Positions 26,551 through 35,277 of a stretch of DNA of 64,000 bases are shown here, in pieces (the stretch's first letter is position 1; each line of letters begins with the position of its first letter). Made by a program: the position numbers and the translations under genes. The notes under the pieces were generated by a model. The model had not been told where the DNA came from and did no database searches. It saw only the letters and a list, made by a program, of their open reading frames with translations. The DNA is from Chryseobacterium sp. BGARF1 (GTDB lineage Bacteria > Bacteroidota > Bacteroidia > Flavobacteriales > Weeksellaceae). The DNA lies in the NCBI RefSeq assembly GCF_001677955.1, contig NZ_LELA01000057.1, forward strand, positions 1 through 64,000, written 5' to 3'.

Positions 26551-28392
26551 TTATTTCACTAATTTCTTAGCCTTGCTGATATCTGTTAAAGTATTTAGAA
26601 AACTGATGAGTTGCTTTTTTTCAATTTCCGTCAGATTAAGTTTATCTGCAGGAAGCGTTTGATTTTTCATTGGCAATCCTAAACCTTCGCCACCTCCTTC
26701 ATTATAAAAATCAATCACTTCTTCAAGCGTATTAAAAGCTCCGTTGTGGAAGTAAGGTTTTGTTAAGGCAATGTTTCTCACGGTCATGGTTTTGAATGAG
26801 TTTTCATAGATCCATGAATTTTCTTTTTTCACATTAGAATTTATTCTTCCTCTGTCGCCATCGAGTTCTATAGGTAAATTTGAAATTGGCTTTTTAGTCA
26901 CTCCTAAAACTTCAGATTCATTTTCATTAAAGAAAGGCGGCACAAGCCCCGAAAAATGCGGTGCAAAATGGCAAGTCGCACAATTGGCTTTCCCCATGAA
27001 TAGATTATACCCTTTTTTAGCATCTTCAGAAATTTCTTTTTCATTTCTCATAAAACGGTCAAAATCACTTTCAAATGAATACAGAGATGCTACAAAAGAA
27101 CTTAGCGCTTTCGAAAAATTCTGTTTATTGATTTTTCCGTCTTTAAAAACCTTTTTGAACTCTTTTTTATACTCTTTATTGCCATTCAGTTTTTGTACAA
27201 TTTTTTGATAATCGGTATTAAATTCATCCTGATTATAAATCACATGTTCAGCCTGTTGCTCAAGATAAAAAGCTCTCATATCATAAAAAAACCTTTTTGC
27301 AAAAACTGCATTATACAAAGAAGGAGAATTTCTTAAAACCGTTTTTCCTTCTACATTGCTTGCCGATTTCTGTTTCAAATCGGTGTATGCATTTTCTGGC
27401 AGGTGACAACTTGCACAACTCATCGCTTCATTCGCACTGAAGCTTTGGTCATAGAAAATCTTTTCACCCAAATTTTTCAGTTCTTCAGAATCTTCAGAAG
27501 GTTTTAAAATCGTATAAAAATAAGGATCAAAAAAATCTGCCTTAAAAAAATCTTTATTTGAAACATTCCAGCCTGAAAAGTTTTTGAGATCATCAGGATT
27601 GCCATCCCAACTGCCCAATTCTGCATATAAAGGCTGAACAAATTCTTTATAAAATTGTATTCTGTCGAACGACTCAAAATCGGTATTCTTCCCAAGATAA
27701 GTAATTGCCTGTTGAATAATTAAATTAGCTTTTTCTGTTTTAAAATTTTTAAAATAAGCCTCATCATTGATGTATTCACTCATTCCTTTTAAAGCATGAG
27801 CCGCTTCCTCCGAAATATTAAGCGAACCCGGAGTATCAAAACCTGTCACCCCCAAGCTGTAAATTCTAATAAGTTCTATTCGCAAAGGCAATGTTTTATT
27901 ATTTCCTGAGCTCAACCCATTATTCAAAGCACTTAAATAAAAGTTTGCATAACTGTTGTAAAGAAAATTGGTAATTGTACTTATTTCTTCTTTCTGTTCA
28001 CTGGCTTCGTCAGAAAAAATAAGTTCATCTAAAACCTGCAAACCTTCGGGAGGCAAAGTATAAGCTGAAGTTCCGGCGGCTTCAATATGAAAAAGTGGCG
28101 CAGCATTAAGATGGGTTTTGGTAAATTCAGGATAATAATAAGCGACGAAAAATTCTACTTCTTTAAAAGAATTTCTGGTATTCCTTAAAGTTTGCTGAAG
28201 CTTTTCTAAGGAAATTCTTTCTTGCGAATAAAGCTCAACATCGTTTTTTAAGTATTCTAACTCAATTTTAAAATCACGTAAGCCTCTGTTTATAAATTTA
28301 TTGTCATTTTTCACACCTTTATTAACAGGGTTAAAAGACATTGCAGAAAAAATGAAGACGCATGGAATAAGCAGTAAAAGATAATATCTCAC
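26551..28392 (-). CDS. Dihaem cytochrome c peroxidase-like protein
   Basis: The 613-residue protein has a signal peptide and a 270-residue helical N-terminal region that recalls imelysin-like domains. A dihaem peroxidase (MauG/CCP) domain follows with two haem-binding CxxCH motifs: CASCH near residue 324 and CATCH near residue 470. FYDQSFSANEAMSC and RNIALTKPYFHNGAFNTLEEV are typical surrounding segments of this family. It would reduce hydrogen peroxide, or oxidise a partner, in the periplasm. It is upstream of the PhoX-like gene on the same strand with a 160-bp gap, so cotranscription is possible but not shown. Confidence 0.9.
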   Translation of the reverse strand: MRYYLLLLIPCVFIFSAMSFNPVNKGVKNDNKFINRGLRDFKIELEYLKNDVELYSQERISLEKLQQTLRNTRNSFKEVEFFVAYYYPEFTKTHLNAAPLFHIEAAGTSAYTLPPEGLQVLDELIFSDEASEQKEEISTITNFLYNSYANFYLSALNNGLSSGNNKTLPLRIELIRIYSLGVTGFDTPGSLNISEEAAHALKGMSEYINDEAYFKNFKTEKANLIIQQAITYLGKNTDFESFDRIQFYKEFVQPLYAELGSWDGNPDDLKNFSGWNVSNKDFFKADFFDPYFYTILKPSEDSEELKNLGEKIFYDQSFSANEAMSCASCHLPENAYTDLKQKSASNVEGKTVLRNSPSLYNAVFAKRFFYDMRAFYLEQQAEHVIYNQDEFNTDYQKIVQKLNGNKEYKKEFKKVFKDGKINKQNFSKALSSFVASLYSFESDFDRFMRNEKEISEDAKKGYNLFMGKANCATCHFAPHFSGLVPPFFNENESEVLGVTKKPISNLPIELDGDRGRINSNVKKENSWIYENSFKTMTVRNIALTKPYFHNGAFNTLEEVIDFYNEGGGEGLGLPMKNQTLPADKLNLTEIEKKQLISFLNTLTDISKAKKLVK

Positions 28393-28547
28393 AGTTTTAA
28401 TCGCAAAAGTAGCCTGATTAGATTACAGGAATTTTACGCATAGATTAAATAATGTTTACCATTTGCCCGACAAACCGCACCTTTTTTAATATTGTAAATA
28501 CAAACAGTTAAAAAAGAAAGACTATTTTACAAAATGAATTTCTGATT

Positions 28548-29975
28548 TTACAGATTTTCATCTAAAATACTTTGTACTTTTTCTCCAATTATTTTCAGCC
28601 TCACAATACTTTCAGAGGTGATTCTGTCTGCAAATATGATTCTGAAATGATGACTGTATGCATCGGTGTAAGAAAATGTATCTCCGGGTGTAAAAGCAAT
28701 TTTTTGACTTTCACAAAATTGATAAAAATCTGACATATCCGCTTCTTTAGGAAGTCTACCCCAAATGCTGTAACCGCCTTGAGGCCTGTGAAAATAACAA
28801 TCTTTTGGAAAGTAGAGTCGTAATGCATTAAGGAGTTCTACACATTGTATTTCAAGCTGTTTTCGAAAAGAACGAAGATGTAGATCATAAGAATTTTCTT
28901 CTAGCAACTGTATCATTAGTTCCTGAAAAATGGGAGCAACAGACCTTCCCAAAGAAAACTTCATTCTTTCAGCCTGTTCAAAAAAACGACCTGCATTCAA
29001 CCATCCCAGACGAATTCCCGGTGCCAAAGTTTTTGAAAATGACGAGTAGGTCATCACCCAACCTTCTTTATCAAACTTACAGATCGTTGATGGCCTTTCT
29101 CCACCAAAATAAAGGTCACCATAAATGTCATTTTCAATAATCGGAATCTCATTACTTTGCGCAATCAATGCAAGTTCTTTCTTTGTTTCGTCTGATATTA
29201 AAATTCCTGTGGGATTATGAAAATTGGATGTTAATACAACAGCACGAATATTATTTTTAGTTACAGCATCTTTTAGATAATCTATATCAAAACCGTTTTT
29301 ATAATGCACTGGAATTTCAATTATCTTCAGTTTTAAATTTGAAATTACCTCCAAAACAGAGAAAACACACGGACTTTCTACTGCAACCACATCTCCAGAT
29401 TGAGTTACTGAAGCCAACGCAATATAGAGCGCCTGTAACGCACCGTCTGTAATAATAAGCTGTTCTGCATTTATTTTACAACCCAATTTTGTTGACCGTG
29501 AAGCAATTTGATCTCTTAAAACTTCTGTTCCGTTAGCCGGATAATACCTGAGAATGGAAGCTCCTTTTTTCCGAATTACTTCCTGCATTTTTCTTAAAAT
29601 CAATTTTTGAGGAATCAGTAAATCGTTTGGTGCAGCAGTATTAAATGAAATCTGTTCAAAAGACTTGTTTGATTTTGAAGTAAGTTTTACCTTTTCATCA
29701 AAATCCGGATTTCTTACAATTGGCAAAAATTTCGATAACTTTTCGGGAATATCTTCACTCGTTTTTATAGCAACAAAAAATCCTGAGCGAGGGCGATTTT
29801 CAACCCAGCCTTTCATAACAAGATAATCATAACCATTTTGCACGGAAGTAATGCTCAGTTGATACTGTTCTTTAATTTCCCTTACAGAAGGTAACCTATC
29901 ACCCGAAGTAAAAACTCCACTTTTAATCTTTTCCTCGATGACCGAAGTAAATATCTGATATTTAAAATTCTGCAT
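28548..29975 (-). CDS. MocR-type transcriptional regulator (GntR HTH plus aminotransferase domain)
   Basis: The 475-residue protein joins a GntR winged helix (residues 8-72, SGDRLPSVREIKEQYQLS...) to a type I aminotransferase domain (residues about 110-470). The PLP lysine lies in SSFSKTLAPGIRLGW; NFHNPTG, NDIYGDLYF and HFRI are further fold landmarks. MocR regulators sense PLP or amino-acid related ligands; PdxR is one subtype. It is divergent from the acetyltransferase gene 120 bp away, which is its likely target along with itself. The ligand cannot be read from sequence. Confidence 0.92.
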   Translation of the reverse strand: MQNFKYQIFTSVIEEKIKSGVFTSGDRLPSVREIKEQYQLSITSVQNGYDYLVMKGWVENRPRSGFFVAIKTSEDIPEKLSKFLPIVRNPDFDEKVKLTSKSNKSFEQISFNTAAPNDLLIPQKLILRKMQEVIRKKGASILRYYPANGTEVLRDQIASRSTKLGCKINAEQLIITDGALQALYIALASVTQSGDVVAVESPCVFSVLEVISNLKLKIIEIPVHYKNGFDIDYLKDAVTKNNIRAVVLTSNFHNPTGILISDETKKELALIAQSNEIPIIENDIYGDLYFGGERPSTICKFDKEGWVMTYSSFSKTLAPGIRLGWLNAGRFFEQAERMKFSLGRSVAPIFQELMIQLLEENSYDLHLRSFRKQLEIQCVELLNALRLYFPKDCYFHRPQGGYSIWGRLPKEADMSDFYQFCESQKIAFTPGDTFSYTDAYSHHFRIIFADRITSESIVRLKIIGEKVQSILDENL

Positions 29976-30095
29976 TATTCTACAATGAATCTGTTCTGAA
30001 CAAATTTACAAAATTTCAATCTGTACCGTTTTATTAGCTTAAAACTGTACCGATATTATCATTCTCAAATAACCTAGATTTGAAAAAAAATAAGA

Positions 30096-30614
30096 ATGGA
30101 GATTGTTTCAAAATTTGTGGTAGGTTCAGATCAGGGAGTTGATGAATTTTTTGATGTTAAAAAAGCTTTTATTAAAAACTTATACAAAGAGATTGTTGCA
30201 CCGGAAATTATCGTGAATTATATTAAAGAACATTTTGATCACAGAAAAATGATCAATGTTTTAAATGATTTTTCCAATCAATTAATTATGGTTTTTGCCG
30301 ATCAGCAACCTGTAGGATATTGCTTTTTTCAAACCGGATTTTCTTATCCTGAGGCTAATAAAAATCAAAAAATGACAGCTATCAAAGAATTTTGTATTCT
30401 TCAGGAATATGATTTACCAGAAGTGAGGCTTTCTCTTTGGAATAAAGTAAAATCCGCAATTCAATTTGCAGATAGTCTTTGGATTAATATTAGAGAAAAC
30501 GATTCACAAATTCAGTTTTTTAAAGATCAAGAATTCGTTTTTGTAAAAGATATGGTTTCAGAACCATTCAATCTTCCGTCGTTCATTTATAAATTAGATT
30601 TAAAGAAATTATAA
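30096..30614 (+). CDS. GNAT-like acetyltransferase divergent from the MocR regulator
   Basis: The 172-residue protein has the size and strand pattern of a GNAT acetyltransferase: QLIMVFADQQPVGYCFFQTG, AIKEFCILQEYDLPEVRLSLWNKV and SLWINIRENDSQIQFFKDQEFVFV match the beta4-beta5-alpha4 order including the late 'neighbour residue' region. It lies head to head with the MocR gene, a common arrangement for a regulator and its target. A poor match to the acetyl-CoA Q/RxxGxG/A motif lowers certainty. Substrate unknown. Confidence 0.7.
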   Translation: MEIVSKFVVGSDQGVDEFFDVKKAFIKNLYKEIVAPEIIVNYIKEHFDHRKMINVLNDFSNQLIMVFADQQPVGYCFFQTGFSYPEANKNQKMTAIKEFCILQEYDLPEVRLSLWNKVKSAIQFADSLWINIRENDSQIQFFKDQEFVFVKDMVSEPFNLPSFIYKLDLKKL

Positions 30615-30615
30615 A

Positions 30616-31272
30616 TCATTCATTATAGATCCACATCAGTAAAGGTTTTTCAGAATTTTGAATAATCGGGTCTAATTCCTTCATTGCATTATTGGAAATC
30701 GTAGGACAACCCCATCCTTCTGGAGAACCTTTTGGATAAATTTCTTCATCACTCATCAAGCCCCATGAATGAAAAACAATGAATCTTTTTAGCGCATTGT
30801 TATTGGTTTGCTCTAAACCGTGCATCAAATATTTTACATGAATTCCCCAGTCGCTTCTTCCTCTTTCTCCCAATTGATATTTTCCTAAAGCCGAAAGATG
30901 ACTTCCGTCTTCGTTACTGAATTTTGGATCATCTTTTGATCCATCGCTGCTCCAACTATTGCTTCCACAACCGTGACCTACTAAATATTTATTCGTAATT
31001 TTATTTTCCTTAAAATCCCAGATCATAAAACGGCTCAATCCGGAATGCAGGCTCATATCAATTAAAATACAGATATCAGTATTCAATTTTTTGCTTTTAC
31101 AAAATACTAAAGCCTCTTCTGCTTTCTTTTTTGTTTTGATTAAATCTAATTCAGGTTTTATAATTTCATTGGTCTTTTCATTTTCAGAAACACTATTGTC
31201 AGAAATTTTTTTCGATTCATTTTGACAAGACGAAAAAATGGTAACTACGAAAATTAAATAAAAAATTCTCAC
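30616..31272 (-). CDS. Lipoprotein with murein L,D-transpeptidase catalytic domain
   Basis: The 218-residue protein starts with a lipoprotein signal (IFSSC, Cys16). The rest matches the YkuD_2-type murein L,D-transpeptidase family: CILIDMSLHSGLSRFMIWD, VGHGCGS, ALGKYQLGERG, FHSWG and EGWGCPTIS, the last carrying the probable nucleophilic cysteine. It would act on peptidoglycan in the periplasm. It follows the TIGR02117-type gene by 5 bp on the same strand, so the two form an operon. Confidence 0.88.
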   Translation of the reverse strand: MRIFYLIFVVTIFSSCQNESKKISDNSVSENEKTNEIIKPELDLIKTKKKAEEALVFCKSKKLNTDICILIDMSLHSGLSRFMIWDFKENKITNKYLVGHGCGSNSWSSDGSKDDPKFSNEDGSHLSALGKYQLGERGRSDWGIHVKYLMHGLEQTNNNALKRFIVFHSWGLMSDEEIYPKGSPEGWGCPTISNNAMKELDPIIQNSEKPLLMWIYNE

Positions 31273-31277
31273 AAGAT

Positions 31278-31961
31278 CTATTTATAATGTAAGAAAATAC
31301 CATAATCTGTTGGCGTCCACCACGCTGCTTTTTGTCCTGCAGCTTTTAATGCATCATTTGCCCAAGTATTGCATGTATTTAAGAAGCTATAACTACCTTT
31401 TGCGTCATAAAATGCATCATTATCACTGTAAACAGCTTTCGTAGGAATTAATATATAATTTCCGTTTGCATCTCTGTCAAATTTGGCATCAATAAATTTT
31501 ACTAAGTCTGTGTACTGTTTTTTACTGATCATTATTTTTTTGCAGTCAGCAGCTTCGGTCATCGTATGGTAGAACGAAGTGTGCATTGCAGATTCGCTCA
31601 TCCAAAAGGCGGCTTTCACGGCTGTAGAAAATTTCAGGTCTGCCCAAGTTGGTGTATCCAGATAAAAACCTTTGTCGCCCCACCCAATTCCTACATAATT
31701 GTAATCTGATTTTTTCGAGGTTGTATTCGCAAACGGAATTTTTGCACTCCAATCATGCAACTCATTTTTAATAGGCATTACAATATCGGTATGAACACCA
31801 TTGGTATAGATATAAATTGGAATTTCCTTTTGCTCACCATCGTCTTTTGCTGAAACTTCGATAAAAGGAAGCAGATACCCAAGAATTGCATATAGAACGA
31901 CGATTCCAAGAATGATTCCGAGGGTTTTCAGGAAATAGATCAGTATAATTTTCACACTCAT
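31278..31961 (-). CDS. TIGR02117/DUF2459 family membrane-anchored protein
   Basis: The 227-residue protein has one N-terminal membrane helix (residues 8-32). The remainder has the family hallmarks IYIYTNGVHTDIVMPI, YVGIGWGDKGFYLDTPTW, and a C-terminal SYSFLNTCNTWANDALKAAG, resembling a papain-like NlpC/P60-related arrangement with Cys and His. TIGR02117/DUF2459 proteins have no established function. Placement 5 bp upstream of an L,D-transpeptidase suggests a cell-wall task. Family name is from memory. Confidence 0.8.
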   Translation of the reverse strand: MSVKIILIYFLKTLGIILGIVVLYAILGYLLPFIEVSAKDDGEQKEIPIYIYTNGVHTDIVMPIKNELHDWSAKIPFANTTSKKSDYNYVGIGWGDKGFYLDTPTWADLKFSTAVKAAFWMSESAMHTSFYHTMTEAADCKKIMISKKQYTDLVKFIDAKFDRDANGNYILIPTKAVYSDNDAFYDAKGSYSFLNTCNTWANDALKAAGQKAAWWTPTDYGIFLHYK

Positions 31962-32326
31962 GTTTTCTGATATTGAAGTTTAATAAAATTTAATCTAAAT
32001 TTTTTCTAAAAGTATTTATTTTAATTCAAAAATTAATTAAATTTAACTAACAAACATTCACAAATATGCTTAAAAATACGAAATCCCAAAAAAGATTTAA
32101 AGTAAGAGTAAAAACAGCTCCTAAAAGAACCCAGAAAAAACGTTGATTTTCTTAAAGACATTCTCTTTTTGAAAGTCAATTTTTCTTTTGTAGGAAAGGC
32201 TTTTTTAATTTTTTCGAATAGTAATCTTTCATTTCTTTAAAACTAAAGTTTTAAGGAATAATACAATAACCTCATTATTTTTGGAGAGTACAATTTCCAA
32301 ACAGATTTTTTCACCTTTATATTTTA
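31962..32326. other. Intergenic region upstream of the TIGR02117 gene
   Basis: This 365-bp gap contains only a possible 26-codon basic peptide gene (32066-32146, listed separately). The rest is AT-rich with no hairpin or repeat that I can support. Confidence 0.4.
32066..32146 (+). CDS. Possible 26-residue highly basic peptide
   Basis: ATG 32066 opens 26 codons (starting MLKNTKSQKRFKVRVKTA and ending KRTQKKR) to TGA 32146. About half the residues are Lys or Arg, a composition seen in tiny ribosome-associated proteins. No clear Shine-Dalgarno is visible, but many Bacteroidota genes lack one. The frame is too short to be certain by eye. Confidence 0.35.
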   Translation: MLKNTKSQKRFKVRVKTAPKRTQKKR

Positions 32327-33271
32327 CTATAATTCTTTTGAAGACTGGTTTAAAAATTCAATATTTCTTTTTAAACCTGTAAATTTTGTACGCTTAACAG
32401 GGGATTTTCGGAATATTTCAGAGAATATTTCCTGAGTTAATTCTTTCCATTCCCCTTTTTTAAAACTTTTCAAAGCTTCATTGGGTTTAAATTTAGCCTG
32501 AAGATTCGGCGCTGAAAAACGATTCCACGGACAGACATCCTGACAAATGTCGCAACCAAACATCCAGTCTTCCATTTTATCTTTAAAGTAATCTGGAATT
32601 TCAGTTTTTAACTCAATCGTTGCATACGAAATGCATTTACTTCCGTCAACAATTTTCTCCGAAACAATAGCATCTGTTGGACAAGCATCAATACATTTTC
32701 TGCAGCTTCCACAATGATCTGTTGTTTCATGATCCGGAATTAAATCTAAATCACAAATAATTTCAGCTAAAAAATAGAAAGAACCGCTTTGTTTGGTTAT
32801 TAAGTTGGCATTTTTCCCAACCCAACCAATTCCTGATTTTTTTGCCCAGCTTCTTTCCAAAACCGGAGCTGAATCTACAAAAACACGAAAACCAAAGTCT
32901 CCAATCTCTTCTTGTAATTCAGAAACCATATCGCGCAAAATTTCTTTTACCACTTCGTGATAATCTTCAGCATACGCATATTTTGAAATTTTAAAATTCT
33001 CTAATGCGGAGATTTTTTCTTCAGGAAAATAGTTATAAGAAAGCGAAATCACAGATTTGGAACCTTCTACCAACAATCTTGGGTCTAATCTTTTATCAAA
33101 ATGATTTTCCATGTATTTCATTTCGCCATGGAAGTTATTTATGAGCCATTTTTCTAAATTACGTGCATCTTCTTCCAGAAAATCTGCTGTGGAAATTCCA
33201 CAATTCTGAAACCCAAAACTTTTAGCTTTAGACTTGATTAATTGAGAATATTTTTCGGCAGTTGAATTCAT
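32327..33271 (-). CDS. queG: Epoxyqueuosine reductase QueG
   Basis: The 314-residue protein carries two 4Fe-4S motifs: [16 protein letters not shown] near residues 186-201 and [13 protein letters not shown] near 240-252. The cobalamin-binding region of QueG is also visible ([36 protein letters not shown]). QueG makes the last step of queuosine synthesis in tRNA, reducing epoxyqueuosine. The length is normal. It is divergent from the rhodanese gene. Confidence 0.95.
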   Translation of the reverse strand: MNSTAEKYSQLIKSKAKSFGFQNCGISTADFLEEDARNLEKWLINNFHGEMKYMENHFDKRLDPRLLVEGSKSVISLSYNYFPEEKISALENFKISKYAYAEDYHEVVKEILRDMVSELQEEIGDFGFRVFVDSAPVLERSWAKKSGIGWVGKNANLITKQSGSFYFLAEIICDLDLIPDHETTDHCGSCRKCIDACPTDAIVSEKIVDGSKCISYATIELKTEIPDYFKDKMEDWMFGCDICQDVCPWNRFSAPNLQAKFKPNEALKSFKKGEWKELTQEIFSEIFRKSPVKRTKFTGLKRNIEFLNQSSKEL

Positions 33272-33281
33272 AGATTTCGCA

Positions 33282-33311
33282 TTGCAAAACTAAGATTATT
33301 TTATAAATTTG
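33282..33311 (+). promoter_or_regulatory. Candidate Bacteroidota promoter of the rhodanese gene
   Basis: A -7 element TAAATTTG (33304-33311) matches TAnnTTTG, and a TTG lies at 33282-33284, about 19 bp upstream. It precedes the rhodanese start by 70 bp. Confidence 0.45.
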
Positions 33312-33380
33312 TTGGAGTTTGAATGGATGAAAGTATTCATTCATCTAACTTGTTATTTTAACTCAAAAATTTTAAACATT

Positions 33381-33659
33381 ATGTCATTAGCAGATGTATT
33401 ACAATCAGGAAATTATGCATTAATCGACGTTCGTGAGCCAATGGAGCTAGAAATGGACGGAAATATAGACGGAGCAATCAACATTCCTTTGGGAGAAGTT
33501 GAAGACAGACAAGACGAGATCTTATCTATCGAAAAACCTGTAGTTTTGTTCTGCAGAAGCGGAAACAGAAGCGGAAAAGCTCTAGAATTTCTAAACGCTC
33601 AAGGTTTGAAAGACGGCTATAACGGCGGAGGCTGGGCTGATTTGAAAGCTAGCTTATAA
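33381..33659 (+). CDS. Single-domain rhodanese-like sulfurtransferase
   Basis: Starting at ATG 33381 the product is a compact 92-residue rhodanese domain. IDVREPMELEMDGNIDGAINIPLGE is the usual N-terminal pattern, and VVLFCRSGNRSGKA provides the active-site loop with the catalytic cysteine. It would transfer sulfur between thiols in the cytoplasm. An upstream in-frame ATG at 33309 would add a non-homologous 24-residue lead and overlaps the candidate promoter, so the inner start is chosen. Confidence 0.9.
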   Translation: MSLADVLQSGNYALIDVREPMELEMDGNIDGAINIPLGEVEDRQDEILSIEKPVVLFCRSGNRSGKALEFLNAQGLKDGYNGGGWADLKASL

Positions 33660-33666
33660 TAAAACA

Positions 33667-33695
33667 AAAGGAACTTTTTTAAGTTCCTTTTTTAT
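33667..33695 (+). terminator. Terminator after the rhodanese gene
   Basis: An AAAAGGAACTT / AAGTTCCTTTT stem with a TTTT loop is followed by T residues, 8 bp after the stop codon. Confidence 0.8.
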
Positions 33696-33715
33696 TTAAT
33701 CCAAATGAAGATTCT

Positions 33716-34333
33716 ATGATTTTAAAAGATAGATTTGAAAAACTTTGCCTGAATTTTACTGAAAATAAAATTTTAGTCGACAAATTTTGGATTGAAATTG
33801 AGAACAATTATTCCGGAAAAAGCAGGCATTATCACAATCTTCAACATTTAGAAAATATGTTCGAAGAAATTGATTCTGTAAGAAATCAGATTGAAAAATT
33901 TGACAATATTTCATTTTCAATATTTTATCATGATATAATTTATGATGCATCTTCAAAATTAAATGAAGAAAAAAGTGCAGATATTGCAAAAGAAAGACTT
34001 GAGATTTTGAGTGTAAATAACGATGGTATTCAAAGAATTTACGAGCAGATTTCAGCTACAAAATCTCATAAAAAATCAGATAATGAAGATACCAATTTTC
34101 TTTTGGATGCTGATTTATCAATTCTTGGAAAAAGCAGTGAAGTTTATTTAGAATACACAAAACAGATTCGAAAAGAATATTCTATTTATCCTAATTTTCT
34201 TTATAAACCGGGACGAAAAAAGGTTTTACAACATTTTTTGGAGCTGGAAAGTATTTTTAAAACGGAATATTTTAGAGGAAAATATGAAATTCAAGCGAAG
34301 AAAAATATTGAATTTGAATTGAAAAGTTTATAG
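33716..34333 (+). CDS. HD-domain predicted metal-dependent phosphohydrolase
   Basis: The 205-residue protein matches the family of predicted HD-superfamily metal-dependent hydrolases: RHYHNLQHLENMF (metal-binding histidines near 37-45), SFSIFYHDIIYD with the HD pair, and later ATKSHK and LLDADLSILG with a further acidic metal ligand. Substrate unknown. It has its own start 21 bp after a terminator, so it is probably transcribed alone. Length is normal for the family. Confidence 0.85.
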   Translation: MILKDRFEKLCLNFTENKILVDKFWIEIENNYSGKSRHYHNLQHLENMFEEIDSVRNQIEKFDNISFSIFYHDIIYDASSKLNEEKSADIAKERLEILSVNNDGIQRIYEQISATKSHKKSDNEDTNFLLDADLSILGKSSEVYLEYTKQIRKEYSIYPNFLYKPGRKKVLQHFLELESIFKTEYFRGKYEIQAKKNIEFELKSL

Positions 34334-34368
34334 ATTTTGGCTAAAGCCTTTTTCTCATGTAAAAATTA

Positions 34369-34386
34369 AGCGGGCTGAAGCCCGCT
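34369..34386. repeat. AGCGGGCT-GA-AGCCCGCT hairpin repeat
   Basis: A perfect 8-bp GC-rich palindrome with a 2-base loop stands out in AT-rich sequence after the HD gene. A smaller GGCTAAAGCC hairpin lies at 34339-34348. Such palindromes are commonly dispersed in these genomes; no T-run follows. Confidence 0.6.
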
Positions 34387-34468
34387 CCTATTGATATTAT
34401 TAAAGATGTATATATTTTGATGGTATCACTTTTTACCACCCCGTCAAAAATTCTTTGAATTTTCACCA

Positions 34469-34494
34469 CCCCTCCAAAGGAGGGGAATTTTTTT
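34469..34494 (+). terminator. Terminator between the HD gene and the alpha/beta hydrolase gene
   Basis: CCCCTCC-AAA-GGAGGGG is a perfect 7-bp stem followed by AATTTTTTT on the plus strand. Confidence 0.75.
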
Positions 34495-34500
34495 AGCGAA

Positions 34501-35274
34501 TTAATTGATTACAGAATTTATAAACTCAATCGATTTATTTAAAACTATTTCCGGAGATTCTTTGTGCGGAGTATGTCCAATATTTGGAATGATGAATTTC
34601 TCCGCTGTTCCTGTAACTTGATAAACTGTTTTGTCAACTTGGTCCAAAGTTCCGTATTCATCAGCTTCTCCTTGAATAAACAATAGCGGGCTTGTAATAT
34701 TTTGCAGGAAAGATTCAATATTCCAGGTTCTGAATTTTTCACTGAGCCAAATTTCAGTCCATGCTTTGACAATCATTTCTACTTTGTCTCCGTGATACTT
34801 TTCCAGACGTTGAGGTAGATTTGTAGTGTTGTAAGCCTTCAATGCATCTTCAACACCTTTTACCGTGATATCTTCAACAAATATATGCCCGGCTTCACAG
34901 ATTACAGTTTTTACTTTTTCAGGATATTTTGAAGCAACAATTAAAGCAATCGTTCCGCCATCGCTGTGACCGAAAAGAATGGCATCGTTAATATTTAATT
35001 CAGAAAGTAAATCATTTAATCCATCCGCTTCCAGTTCCATATAATTATTTTCCCTTTCATGAGTAATCATCGGAAAAGACTTCCCGTATCCTAAACGGTC
35101 ATATGCTAAAACATTACACTGAGTCGCTTCAGCCAATTTTTCAGGAAAATCTCTCCATAGCTCAACCGAACCTAAAGAATCATGCAAAAAAACGATGGTG
35201 GGTTTATTTTCGAATGAATTATTAAATTTTATAAATAAGTTTTTCCCCTTTACATCAATTACCTCTTCAATCAT
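34501..35274 (-). CDS. Alpha/beta hydrolase
   Basis: The 257-residue protein has a full alpha/beta hydrolase fold: the oxyanion segment VFLHDSLGSVELW, nucleophile elbow FGHSDGG with Ser near residue 97, LLFIQGEADEYG for the acid, and NIGHTPHKE for the histidine. It is cytoplasmic (no signal). It follows the nitronate monooxygenase gene by 3 bp on the same strand and is cotranscribed with it. Substrate unknown. Confidence 0.9.
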   Translation of the reverse strand: MIEEVIDVKGKNLFIKFNNSFENKPTIVFLHDSLGSVELWRDFPEKLAEATQCNVLAYDRLGYGKSFPMITHERENNYMELEADGLNDLLSELNINDAILFGHSDGGTIALIVASKYPEKVKTVICEAGHIFVEDITVKGVEDALKAYNTTNLPQRLEKYHGDKVEMIVKAWTEIWLSEKFRTWNIESFLQNITSPLLFIQGEADEYGTLDQVDKTVYQVTGTAEKFIIPNIGHTPHKESPEIVLNKSIEFINSVIN

Positions 35275-35277
35275 TAT

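Noticed and set aside
34369..34386. GC-rich palindrome as a terminator of the HD gene
   Set aside because: No T-run follows; a better terminator lies at 34469-34494.
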